Source: Petrosia ficiformis (taxonomy: Eukaryota; Porifera; Demospongiae; Haplosclerida; Petrosiidae). From it: a DNA stretch of 64,000 nucleotides. Positions within the stretch are counted from its first letter, which is position 1, and every line of letters starts with the position of its first letter. Location of the stretch: contig OX345639.1 of assembly GCA_947044365.1 (NCBI GenBank), positions 7,001,718 to 7,065,717 on the forward strand, in the 5' to 3' direction. The translations under genes and the position numbers were made by a program. Below, one piece after another: positions 1 to 18,404 of the stretch. Below the pieces are notes generated by a model. It was not told the origin of the DNA. It made no database searches and saw only the letters and a program-made list of their open reading frames with translations.

Positions 1-154
1 TGGCAAACGTGAATGATCTTTAGTTGCTATTCATTAATTCTTTCCGAAAAACTTCGTGTATTATCCAAGTATTGTACATGCAAATTTCATGTATATGTAT
101 ACACAGACCCCTACATCCTTCTATGAGGCAAGTGCAAGTACAAGTACATCTACC

Positions 155-412
155 AAAGGTCATTCACATTCACCATGACCTCAGAAAAATGTTCATAACT
201 TTAGTTTGGAATGACCAACAATCTTTTTACTTGCATCATATTTCATATACATACATTTGTACATGTACATTGTAATTATCCTTCCCATTCATTTTTGTGT
301 ACATGTGTACATGTACATGTATGTGAAATTTCAATCCATTAAACTATACACAATATTATATATAAAGTCATCACACCCTAATTTTGAGGACATGTGATTG
401 TGAACAGACTTT
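155..412. mobile_element. Small inverted-repeat element (MITE-like), copy 1
   Basis: The left end AAAGGTCATTCACATTCACC is mirrored at the right end by a sequence whose reverse complement reads AAAGTCTGTTCACAATCACA. The interior (CAGAAAAATGTTCAT, TTTAGTTTGGAA, CCAACAATCTTTTTAC, TATAAAGTCATCA) recurs in the same order at 45652-45866 inside the first ADAT3 intron. Two copies with matching ends argue for a mobile element. No protein is encoded. It lies in the SPT6 intron that runs off the left edge. The superfamily is unknown because no clear target duplication is visible. Confidence 0.7.
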
Positions 413-420
413 ACATGTAC

Positions 421-3400
421 CTTTGTAGATCCTCTTCTTCCAGTATTCTATAATCTTCAGTTAGTACTTTACCAGGCTCTTCTTTAACTTTCTCAAACTG
501 CCATTCCTGCATTCGTTTGAATAGTCGATGGAGATTATGCTTTCGCTGTTGTAACTGCATCCACTACATGGAATAATGTATATTGTACATACATGTACAT
601 GTATATATATGTACAGGAGTAGAGCATTTACATTACAATTATTATAACTATATGTTTTGCACATTTTTGACCAACAAACCAATAACAGTATCTCTCCACT
701 CTGCCTACACATGGCAAAGGTACACATAAACACACAAACAGGTCCCAGTAATCCATCCCTCTGCCTACACATACACTTAGACACACAAACAGATAACAGT
801 AACCCTCTGCTCTGTGCTCTGTGTACACGTTAAAGGTATATACACATGTACATAGACACAAACTGATAACAGTAACCCTCTGCTCTGTGCTCTGTGTACA
901 CTCAAAGGTATATACACATGTACATAGACACAAACTGATAACAGTAACCCTCTGCTCTGTGCTCTGTGTACACTCAAAGCTATATACACATGTACATACA
1001 TGTAGACACAAACAGATAACAGTAACCCTCCGCTTTGTCTACATATAGCAAATTAATGTGGTTAATTATATTTTTGTGCATTCTCTGTATGTATAAATAC
1101 ATGTACATGTACATGTAGATTACCAACTGACTTTTTCATCCCATTTCAAAATCTTCCATATATCATATTTGTCTAACTCTGTTTCAATGTATTCTTGTCT
1201 GTACACAGATATGTAGGGAACCTCGAAAAAATGATTTCTAAAAAAATTAAGAGCTTCCTTAATTTTTGGAATAGCAGAAGGCGGTTTCATATTTATAGAA
1301 ATTCCGGCTCGTTGTCCATATTTACTACCGTAATGAGGCTGCTTTGAAATAGGAGGATTACAAAAGGCTTGGTGGTATATCCAATCAGCTTCTTTTTCAA
1401 GCTCTCCTTCCTCAGAATTCTGAACTGGAATGGTACGTAACTAGAGTGAGAAAAATAGACAGTAGGACAGGTTAATACATGTAGAAATGTACAAGTATTT
1501 AAACCCATACAAGTACACACATACATGTAGTCATGTACGTACATGTATGTATATAAAACAGAGCACAAAACATCTCTACAAATCATATTAGGTTGGAATG
1601 TATTACTTGGTGTCCCAACACTGGTCACATCAAATCTAGTTACTCTAGATTTTACTGCTCAACAATTCTACTACTATTAGATTAACTCAATGACATAGTT
1701 ATAATAAATGTATATGGACATGCATCATGTACCTGAAATCGTTCAGGAATATCAGTGATTCTAACAACAGAATCAAACTCAGTAAAATGACCTCTTTCAA
1801 GTTCACTTGGCTCATAAACATCATATATACTGTTCTTTGTAGTTTTCTTACGTTTCCGACCTTGAGAATATCCATCATCATCTTCTCCCTCGATCTGCAA
1901 AAGTATACATGTATCATGTACAATTAAGGTATTGTGTTTGTACTCACACATGTACATGTACATGTATATGTATATGAATGAACCAATTTGTGAAAATCAC
2001 ACTTGTAAGCCACATTTTGAACAAACGTTATCTTTAAACATTTGCTATTTGGCCATTTTGTGCAGGAAGCCAACTAAATTTGGTATCTAGGAGGATCATT
2101 AACTGGTTGTCGTGGATACCAATTACAATAGCAAAATGGCCAAATAGTGAGTATTTATAAATAAACAATTTTTTTCAAATTTTTATGTACATGTACATGT
2201 ACCATAAGTTTGGTTTTCACAAATCATATTTTTATATTTATGTATATGTCCCATAACTGGTTTATTTTACTCACTAGGCCAGACTCTCCTTCTTCTCCTT
2301 CTTCCTCCTCATCATCATCAGGACCAAGCCCAAATTCTGATGGATCAAAATCACCAAAGACATCAAGTGCTTCCAGCAGTGCTCTGCAAAAAATATACAT
2401 GTATACACAGTTGCCACTTTCATTTATCATAGTATTACGCTTGGGCATCAATATATCATACCACATGATTTTGGTCTGACTATATTATCGCAATGACAAA
2501 ATGTTAAATCATTAACATGCTAAAAAAAGTTATAATATATGCAGTTGAAAAACTCTATAACGCTAATCTTGAGCCATATGATCTCAAAACAATATCAGAA
2601 TTGTCATTTTAAAAAATGAGCCTATGTTTGTTATTATCAACAGCATCAATGAGTAGTTGCAAAATATTTGCGATGATCACGAGTCATTTTTAGGCAATAA
2701 TCACAAAAGGTAATTTGCCCAACTTCACATAGTATCCTAAGTTTATAACTACAACAAAAGAAATCTAAAAAGGCAATCCCTATGATTGCTCTATAGGAAC
2801 GAGTCTATATTTATAATAATGCTTGTGTCATTCTTACAAGATGCTTGTGTCATTCTTACAAGTATACGATGTACATGTACATGAAATTCATTATTTCACA
2901 TGGTGTAGAAGAATGTGCAATAAAAGAAAGATTACTAGCAGTGTGTAAAGCTGAAGGAGAAATAACATTGGCCAAGAGTAGGTTGTTGGATTCTAGGTAA
3001 ATAAATATAAATATTTTGTAAGTCCAACTTGGAGTGTAACAGTGGCAGATTGTATATGTACGTAATCTCACTATAATAATAAAATCAAATACCATTACAT
3101 ACTCATCACACTCAGCATGTACATGTTGATGTTTATCCTCACATTACATCAATCCTAATGTTTTTGTTGCACTTACGGTTCTGTAAAAACTCCATTTCTT
3201 GCCTGTCTTATGGGTCTGCCATCATCACCAACAATGAAGTCATCTGATCATAAATAAATAAATATGATTACAGTAACATTCTGTTTCGCCTACACGGGCG
3301 AAGGTTAATAAACACAAAATTATATATGTACAAGAGCTTCCCTCCCCAACCAAACTCATATACGTGTACATCATAATCAGTTATGTGTAGTTAACTACAT

Positions 3401-6400
3401 GTACATGTACATGAGCGGGGAGAGTTGGCTAGCCATCAAAGATCTTTAACTCACCATTCCCGGTTCTCAAGACTGGGCATTCAGTGTTCCATTTTTCCTT
3501 ATTTTTCTAAGCCATGGTGGCTGATAATTATTTTTCTAAGCCATTGTGGCTGATTATTTTCTAAGCCATTGTGGCTGCTCTAATGTTTAATGAAGCCATT
3601 GTGGCTGCTTGTTTGTTTGTTGTGTGTGTTGTCTACGCCTATTGCTAGCATGCTGGACACATGAATTTTCATGTATAAAACCTCTTTTAGTAAGGCATTG
3701 TGACTTTTAGTTAGATTTGGATAAGTGAAAGTTTAATTCCTTGTATTGGCTGCAATTTGAGCTTGTTTAATACTACATGTATATCTACATGTATAATGTC
3801 ACAGTTGAACTACAATGCATGTATGCTAAGAGCTAAAGAAGATGTTTGTATCAGATTGATTTGCTTGTACATGTACATCATTTCTGTATAGTAATAATTT
3901 GATGTATGGTGCAGCTAATGTAATTAAGGTGTAAATAATAGGTGTGGTTAGTGGGTGTGGTTGATAAATGGGTGGAGTTGTGACTCGCTTGATTTATATC
4001 TTAGGGAAAACACTGATATAATGAAAATGCTAGGTTGATTGCATAAGGCTTATGCCAGGTGTTGTGAATGATAGGCAGGCATGAGAGAATTATAAACAAA
4101 GGAAAACTGAAAACGTTAGGAATACGGCTCAAGATTGATATAATTATATACAGTACACATGTATGTTAGTCATATGCAAAGGATATTATAATGTGCACAT
4201 TTTACATGTTCCTATAATTTCAGTCAAAACATACCCATGTCATCAGAATATCGACGATCATTCTGTCCAGTTTTCTCAATTATCTGCAATTCAAAATTAT
4301 AATAGCAGTGAATGGAACTACATGTAAGAAACAACTTCTTATTCACACAGTCATGTACAAACATTTCATTAATGAAGGGAAATAACAGTGTACCCCTCAC
4401 TGTTTTTTCCCTTTAATGAAGGGCTAAAACAGTGTACCCTTTATTAATAAGGGAAAAAACAGTGTACCCTCTCTTAATGAGGAAAAAAACAGTGTACCCT
4501 CTCTTAATGAGGAAAAAAACAGTGTACCCTCTATTAATGAGGAAAAAACAGTGTACCCTCTCTTAATGAGGAAAAAAACAGTGTACCCACTATTCATGAG
4601 GAAAAAAACAGTGTACTCTCTATTAATGAGGAAAAAAAAACAGTGCACCCACTATTCATGAGGAATAAAACAGTGTACTCTCTATTAATGCGGAAAAAAA
4701 ACAGTGTACTCTCTATTAATGAGGAAAAAAAACAGTGTACTCTCTATTAATGAGGAAAAAAACAGTGTACCTCTATTAATGAGGAAAAATCAGTGTTTAT
4801 TCCCTTCGTTAATAATGGAAAGAAGAGTGTATACCCCTCACTCTTTTTCACCCTTCATAGAAGGAAAAACATGCAGAACAGTGAACATTTATCCTAACCT
4901 GTCTCATGCTTTCATACATGTATCATAATGTATGATTACAATTGTATTATGTCACAAAATTTCAAAAGCTTACATCATCATCTAGAAATGGATCTTTTAG
5001 ACTGGAGTTCCTTCCTGTTGATTCTATATCATCCTTTCCTTCATCTTCATCATCAGACCCTCCAAATACTTCATCAAGAGGAGTGGCTGGTCTTATTATT
5101 TTATCTTTTTGGATCTCAGACTGTATTGGTCTAACATCTTTCCCCGTATCCTCTTCTTCTTCATCACTATCAAACATGTGAATTCTACGAAACTTGTTCT
5201 GTAGAAATATATTAAAAATTAGGAATTAACATCACCTGATGGATGATGGTGAATGGCAGTGTTGGGCAGTAATTTGAAATATCATAAACATTACAATAGC
5301 ATTGCATTGTAATACACATGTGATTTTTGGTCTGCCAATATCACAATGGCAAAATAACGCTATAATATATATGTATGAAGTTTAAAAATACACATGTACT
5401 ATAACACTTAATCAAAAGCAATATGCTCTCAATACAAGAATAAGAGTTGTCATTTTTTAAAAATTAGCCTATTTTTGCTATCAAAGACAGTATCAATGCA
5501 ATAATCGTGAGTCACCACCCCCTTGAAATGCACATTGTACATGTAGGTAATAATCACTAAACTGGATTTTCAATAATACCCAACCCTAATGCACGGCTTG
5601 TTTATGAACAGGCATCAGAATAAGTTTTGTTTATAACATACATGTACATACATGTAGTTACATGTACTGTACATGTATATATAAATGTGTACTACTCAGA
5701 TGAAAAGCATCACAAATAATCCACTACACTTATAAATTTGTGACACATCATTCTTTCCATTCGCCTTAGAAACTCTAAAGTTGCAAACCAATCAAAATTA
5801 ATGATGAACAATTCTAGTGAGACAATATCCAAAAAACACTACTCGGAACCTACATGTACCAAATGCTGGGACACAGATTTTGCTACATGTCAACTCAAAA
5901 ATTCAACAGGGAATCCTATGCAGTATGTTCATACACTCGATACTTACTTTGAATGTCAGTTATTACATCATACATGTGCATTTACATGTACACTATGTAC
6001 ATAGTGTACATAGTTTACAGAGAATACTAACCTTTGCTACATTAATTCCTGTATTTTCACGAATGAGATCATAGTCTTCATCTTCAAGTCTATCATCAAC
6101 TGAAATAAACATGTATAATGACCAATAGTGATACATAGATTGCCAGTTTTTTAAAAATATTCCAATAAACCACTTTAGATATGTACTGATAATACATAAT
6201 GGTCAGATGTTACATGTACTGTACATAAACTTTCTCAAGTATCTGATTTATTCGATGAAATGAGCATTTGCTCATTGAGTATCATAAAAGTGATTTGGGA
6301 GTTGATCTTTCAAATGATTTTGAATGACCTTTTCTTTAAGCTTTTTATTTATTTCAAGTGGTTTAATGACATTAAAAAAACCCGTCTTTTACATATACAT

Positions 6401-7063
6401 GTAACTATTTCACATTTTACATAATAAAATGTAATGACCAAGGGCATATACGTATCATTCAGTGTTTAATTATTGTCTTAAACGCTTTGCTGCCATAGCC
6501 ATTTCTATATTTGAAAGTACACATTATCAATTAAAAGGTAATAATGATGATGATGCACAAAAGAAACTTTAAGAGAAAAAGAAAAAAAACATGAATAGAC
6601 ACAAAGATTAGCGCTGAACTAAATTAACCCTGAACCCCATTAGACCCTTTAATTGATAATAAAGCAATTTGTCATTACAATTACGTTCAAGCTTTAGGCA
6701 AATCTACAACCCCACCCCCAAATGGGTAATTCCAAATATAATACCAAGTCTTTCATTAGACTAGAAATCCGTTCCACAGTACTTGTGTACAAGTGACATT
6801 TAATTCACAATTTGCAACTACCTTTTTTTCTACGTTTTCTAGCAGGTCTGTCATCACCTAATTCCGATTCTTCTCGTTCAATATCATCATCCTCATCCTC
6901 TTCATCACCAAGCCATTCCCCTGAAATTGGATAAATATAACAATGATAGGTACATGATACAACTACTCCTGCCTTTTAATTTCTCATCTTCAGATTCATC
7001 ACTGGTTCCTTCTTCGCCAGACTCTACCTCTGCCTCTTCTTCAAGATATCCTTCTTCAGACAT
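421..7063 (-). CDS. SUPT6H: Transcription elongation factor SPT6, N-terminal part (gene continues off the left edge)
   Basis: SPT6 is a histone chaperone that travels with RNA polymerase II and helps it pass nucleosomes. Ten exons on the minus strand join in frame: 6967-7063 (start MSEEGYLEEE), 6822-6920, 6032-6099, 4974-5198, 4235-4283, 3177-3243, 2275-2383, 1733-1894, 1132-1440 and 421-563, giving about 442 residues. The N-terminus is very acidic (runs of D/E with RKRRK patches). It includes the family segments RLEDEDYDLIRENTG, DDFIVGDDGRP, YEPSELERGHFTEFD and TDIPERFQ, then the helix-rich region with KIKEALNFFRNHFFEVPYI and ILKWDEK. These follow the order and spacing known in animal SPT6. 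The last exon ends at a gtacat donor in phase 2, so the helix-hairpin-helix, YqgF, S1 and SH2 domains must lie outside the window. The start is the first ATG of the acidic exon. Introns carry several repeats described separately. Confidence 0.95.
780..1040. repeat. 72-bp tandem repeat in SPT6 intron 9
   Basis: About three and a half copies of a 72-bp unit containing GATAACAGTAACCCTCTGC, a doubled CTCTGTG, and a TATACACATGTACAT spacer. Consecutive copies start with AGACACAAACTGA at 854 and 926, which fixes the period. 72 is divisible by three, so the array stays open in several frames, but codon content looks non-coding. The AGTAACCCTC core also occurs in the foldback sequences at about 3270 and 54075. 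Confidence 0.9.
2020..2160. repeat. Foldback sequence in SPT6 intron 7
   Basis: TTTGCTATTTGGCCATTTTG on the left pairs with CAAAATGGCCAAATAGTGAG on the right around an inner pair TTGGTATC / GATACCAA. A related inner hairpin with the same TTTGGTATC/GATACCAAAA pairing occurs at about 41985-42015 in an MTARC intron, which suggests a dispersed foldback family. Confidence 0.6.
2465..2745 (+). repeat. Dispersed repeat family C, copy 1 (SPT6 intron 6)
   Basis: Shares ordered blocks with 5318-5595 and, inverted, with 25130-25385: TTTTGGTCTG, ATATTATCGCAATG, TCTCAAAACAATATCAGAATT, AAAATGAGCCTAT and an AATAATCAC end. No coding potential. The three copies in two different genes show it is a mobile or formerly mobile sequence. 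Confidence 0.65.
3262..3310. repeat. Short foldback GATTACAGTAAC...GGTTAATA, copy 1
   Basis: GATTACAGTAACATTCTG then CGCCTACACGGGCGAAGGTTAATA. The same design occurs at 54070-54122 (GATTACAGTAACCCTCCACT then CGCCTACGTGGGCGAGGGTTAA), where TTAACCCTC and GAGGGTTA pair. The AGTAACCCTC core also appears in the 72-bp tandem array at 780-1040. This looks like one dispersed short element, also used as the seed of a tandem array. Confidence 0.6.
3500..3612. repeat. Short tandem repeat TTTTCTAAGCCATTGTGGCTG
   Basis: Four degenerate copies of a unit containing AAGCCATTGTGGCTG, each copy itself palindromic (CCA...TGG), sit in SPT6 intron 5. No coding role is visible. Confidence 0.75.
4376..4862. repeat. 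30-bp minisatellite bounded by hairpins (SPT6 intron 4)
   Basis: About thirteen copies of a 30-bp unit, consensus GAGGAAAAAAACAGTGTACC plus CTCTATTAAT. At the left, AACAGTG-TACCCCT-CACTGTT with flanking AATGAAGGG arms makes an imperfect hairpin. At the right, AGAGTG-TATACCCCT-CACTCT makes a second. A unit length divisible by three leaves an uninterrupted minus-strand frame rich in Phe and Ser, which I regard as an artefact of the repeat. Confidence 0.9.
5318..5595 (+). repeat. Dispersed repeat family C, copy 2 (SPT6 intron 3)
   Basis: Same order of blocks as 2465-2745 (TTTTGGTCTG, ATATCACAATGGCAAAAT, ATATGCTCTCAATACAAGAA, AAAATTAGCCTAT, AATAATCAC), with about 70-80 percent similarity by eye. 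No coding potential. Confidence 0.65.
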
Positions 7064-7374
7064 TGCATGAACGGGCGTCAATTAGAACAGCACACATGTC
7101 TTGTTTATTTATAAAGTAGTGGAGGTGTGGCTGCAATAATGGCAGCATCCGGCCAATCCCTTCAAGTGCTAACTGATACTAATAGCCAAACCCAACCCCA
7201 CTTATTTGATACTGAGGTATCCGTCAAGCTGATTTGATTGCTCTGAAGTACTCTGCAACTTTTTTAATGTGTATATATTTATAGTTTATTATGGCCAGAT
7301 TACGCAAATTGCAAGTGATCCATTGTATTAGAATGTAATAACAAATCAATAAAATTACGATGTACATAATTACA
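7064..7374. other. SPT6 upstream region / NSUN5 3' flank
   Basis: 311 bp between the SPT6 start codon and the NSUN5 stop codon, both minus strand. It must hold the SPT6 promoter and the NSUN5 3' untranslated region. No TATA box or CACGTG box was seen and no ORF of interest. Confidence 0.5.
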
Positions 7375-16416
<9,042 letters not shown>

Positions 16417-16515
16417 TCAACACGTGTCTGACGTCACGTGACACCCGAATTTCTGTCTGGATGCTGGATTCAGTATCAGAGTATCTGTCTATTCTGTCAT
16501 AACTATTACTCTAAC
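16417..16515. promoter_or_regulatory. Bidirectional promoter NSUN5/COA3 with CRE and CACGTG boxes
   Basis: 99 bp separate the two start codons. Within 20 bp lie CACGTG (16421-16426), TGACGTCA (16429-16436) and a perfect palindrome GTCACGTGAC (16433-16442). The first and last are bHLH-zip (E-box) sites, and the last equals the lysosomal CLEAR consensus bound by TFEB/MITF-type factors in vertebrates. TGACGTCA is the CREB/ATF site. No TATA box is seen. Confidence 0.65.
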
Positions 16516-16692
16516 ATGCCTGAGAATCTACTGATGAGAAAATATAAAAGAAGAAATTTAGCGGTAGGATTAAGTCTAGCTGCAGGTGTACTAGGAATCT
16601 ACATTTACTCCATGTATGCTGTTAAACAAGAGAGCTTTTTGGATGAAGATTTCGATAAATCATACATTAGCTCAACTAAGAAAAATAATTGA
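16516..16692 (+). CDS. COA3: COA3 homologue, cytochrome c oxidase assembly factor
   Basis: COA3 (CCDC56) sits in the mitochondrial inner membrane and supports COX1 synthesis and early complex IV assembly. A single exon encodes 58 residues beginning MPENLLMRKYKRRN. The pattern is basic RKYKRRN, one membrane segment (about residues 14-33, LAVGLSLAAGVLGIYIYSMY), then AVKQESFLDED. Animal COA3 has the same order, with basic RRRTRN, a membrane segment and SQERFLDE. It is shorter than human COA3 (106 residues) because the upstream helical part is missing. The frame is open upstream to an ATG at 16438, but that part (rich in Cys and Tyr) does not resemble the family. It is divergent from NSUN5 and 195 bp upstream of VMA21. 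Confidence 0.8.
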   Translation: MPENLLMRKYKRRNLAVGLSLAAGVLGIYIYSMYAVKQESFLDEDFDKSYISSTKKNN

Positions 16693-16887
16693 AGTCAACT
16701 GATGTTTGTATTTTTTGTATAATTGTTTGTATAATTATTATTAGATCCAGATCTAAGCTAGCCACACCTAGTAAGTATAATATAATTATTATTAATTAAA
16801 ACGGGGTAGCTAGTGAACTTCAGTAGGTAAGTAGTATAGTTTATGTATAACTATGACTTAAACACTCATTCCTTAGGAATAAGGATC

Positions 16888-18078
16888 ATGGCTCAGAGTT
16901 TCAATAGTTCTGCTGGACAATCAAGTCCATTTTCGTCTCTGTTTTTTTACTCCATGCTCATGATAGTCTTGCCAATTGGAGGATTTTTCCTTTCAAAGGG
17001 TTACATATTTGAAAGTATGTAGGTAGGCCACATAGTAAGGAATAATTGCTTGGAGGCCCTGATCTCTGTTGTGTTACAGGCTAGCAATAACCAAAAAATA
17101 ATTTAATTACTGAACTCTGTGAAAGCCGCAAATTTTTCAAGCAATTCTAATATTCCAATTTTCAAAACATTGACTTAAGAACCCTCTACTTTAACTCTCA
17201 AAGAGCCCTGTAGAGATTACTCTGTAGAAGTTTACAAATGCTAAACTTCTGTAGAGGTAGAACATTGGCAGTTAACTGTTTTTTTGTTGTTTTTTTTTCT
17301 TTTATGCCATTCGAATGACAATAGGTAGGCCAGATAGTTCAGAGCTAATGAAACGGCTTCCCCGGCAAACAACTAAAATAGTGTGAGAATTTTAATTATT
17401 ATTCCATAAATTATATTAAATCCTTGTCCTAACCTTTACTACAAATTAACACTAACCATAATTTTATACCCTAACTCATAGCCTGACTAAATTAAATTTG
17501 ATCTACATCTATCTTAGTCTTTGACATTCTGTTGGGATTATGTACCAATAAAAAATGCAAATGAATGTGATTATTTGGTAACCAACCATTCATGCATTAA
17601 TTATGCATACTTTTGATCATACATTCCTTGACTGTTAGAGTGAGTCGCAGTTTAGTGGCAAAATGTTTCTATTTATAGTATCAAATAGTTACGTGAAGAA
17701 ACTGCCAGTTATTTGTGCTGCATTAAATTATGGCAGTGTCTAGAGTGCTGGCAACCCCAGAACTTGACAATGACCAAATCCTACGAACCATAGTGTCTCA
17801 CATAGTTAGAGTTCCTATCTTAATTAGTACATGATGAGTATTGCCAGGTTCTGGAGTTGCTAGACACGGCATTAAACTATTGCTACATAATGAATTTCTA
17901 TAGAAAACCATTTTATGTTACTTATACATATAATTATATATTTGTTTGTTATGCAGACATATTTGGATATTCAGACGGATCAATTGGTGCTGCAATTGTT
18001 GCAGTTATATTAGTACATGTAGTAATTGCTGCATACGTATATGCAGCATGGAATGAAGGTTCAAAAAAGATTGACTAA
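16888..18078 (+). CDS. VMA21: VMA21, V-ATPase assembly factor
   Basis: VMA21 is a small ER membrane protein that chaperones assembly of the V0 sector of the proton pump. Exons 16888-17014 and 17957-18078 join in phase 1 (donor gtatgt, acceptor tatgcag) to give 82 residues. It has two membrane segments, about residues 17-38 (FFYSMLMIVLPIGGFFLSKG) and 51-72 (AAIVAVILVHVVIAAYVYAA). The family signatures PIG, SKGYIFE, AAIVAV and VYAAWNEGS are present. The charged C-terminus GSKKID fits a lysine-based ER retrieval signal. An acceptor-like CCTTAG at about 16870 suggests a 5' untranslated intron. The 942-bp intron holds no recognised feature. Confidence 0.93.
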
Positions 18079-18404
18079 TTTATTGTTTGTTTATCATTTA
18101 ATAATATTTATGTAATTTGTAATAATAATTACTATAGTCTCATCCCAACTGCATGCATTGGCACACACTACGTAGTGAGTGTAACTAGGACCCTTGGAAC
18201 ATACGACCTTGAAGCTAATTGATGAAATGGATGGTTCATTAAGTTGTTACACTACATTCTTTTAATTAAGAGTTTTGTACCTCTCCACAGGCGTGGTTCA
18301 CGTGATCATGTCCCTACGCAACACAAAAAGCCTAATAAACAATCTTCGTTGCTGATCTACCAAGATAAGGATCAGGAGTACGTATCTATTACATATTATA
18401 CTAT
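18079..18404. promoter_or_regulatory. VMA21 3' flank and TOGARAM upstream region with TCACGTGATCA
   Basis: 326 bp between VMA21 stop and the chosen TOGARAM start. A TCACGTGA palindrome lies at 18298-18305. An open stretch from about 18290 (HVPTQHKKPNKQSS) could be an upstream exon in another phase. It ends at a gtatct that could act as a donor, so the true TOGARAM start may lie here. Confidence 0.4.

Noticed and set aside
777..1048. Open frames on both strands over the 72-bp array
   Set aside because: Same explanation: tandem repeat with a period divisible by three, Cys/Val/Tyr-rich and open on both strands.
4424..4648. 74-codon minus-strand frame rich in Phe/Ser repeats
   Set aside because: It is the 30-bp minisatellite read in frame; period divisible by three keeps it open without any coding constraint.
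780..4862. Possible CRISPR array from regularly spaced repeats
   Set aside because: Repeats are contiguous or nearly so, without unique spacers, in an intron of a eukaryotic gene.
16516..18078. COA3 and VMA21 as an operon
   Set aside because: 195 bp apart on one strand, but VMA21 shows its own 5' intron-like acceptor and no spliced-leader acceptor evidence; independent promoters are simpler.
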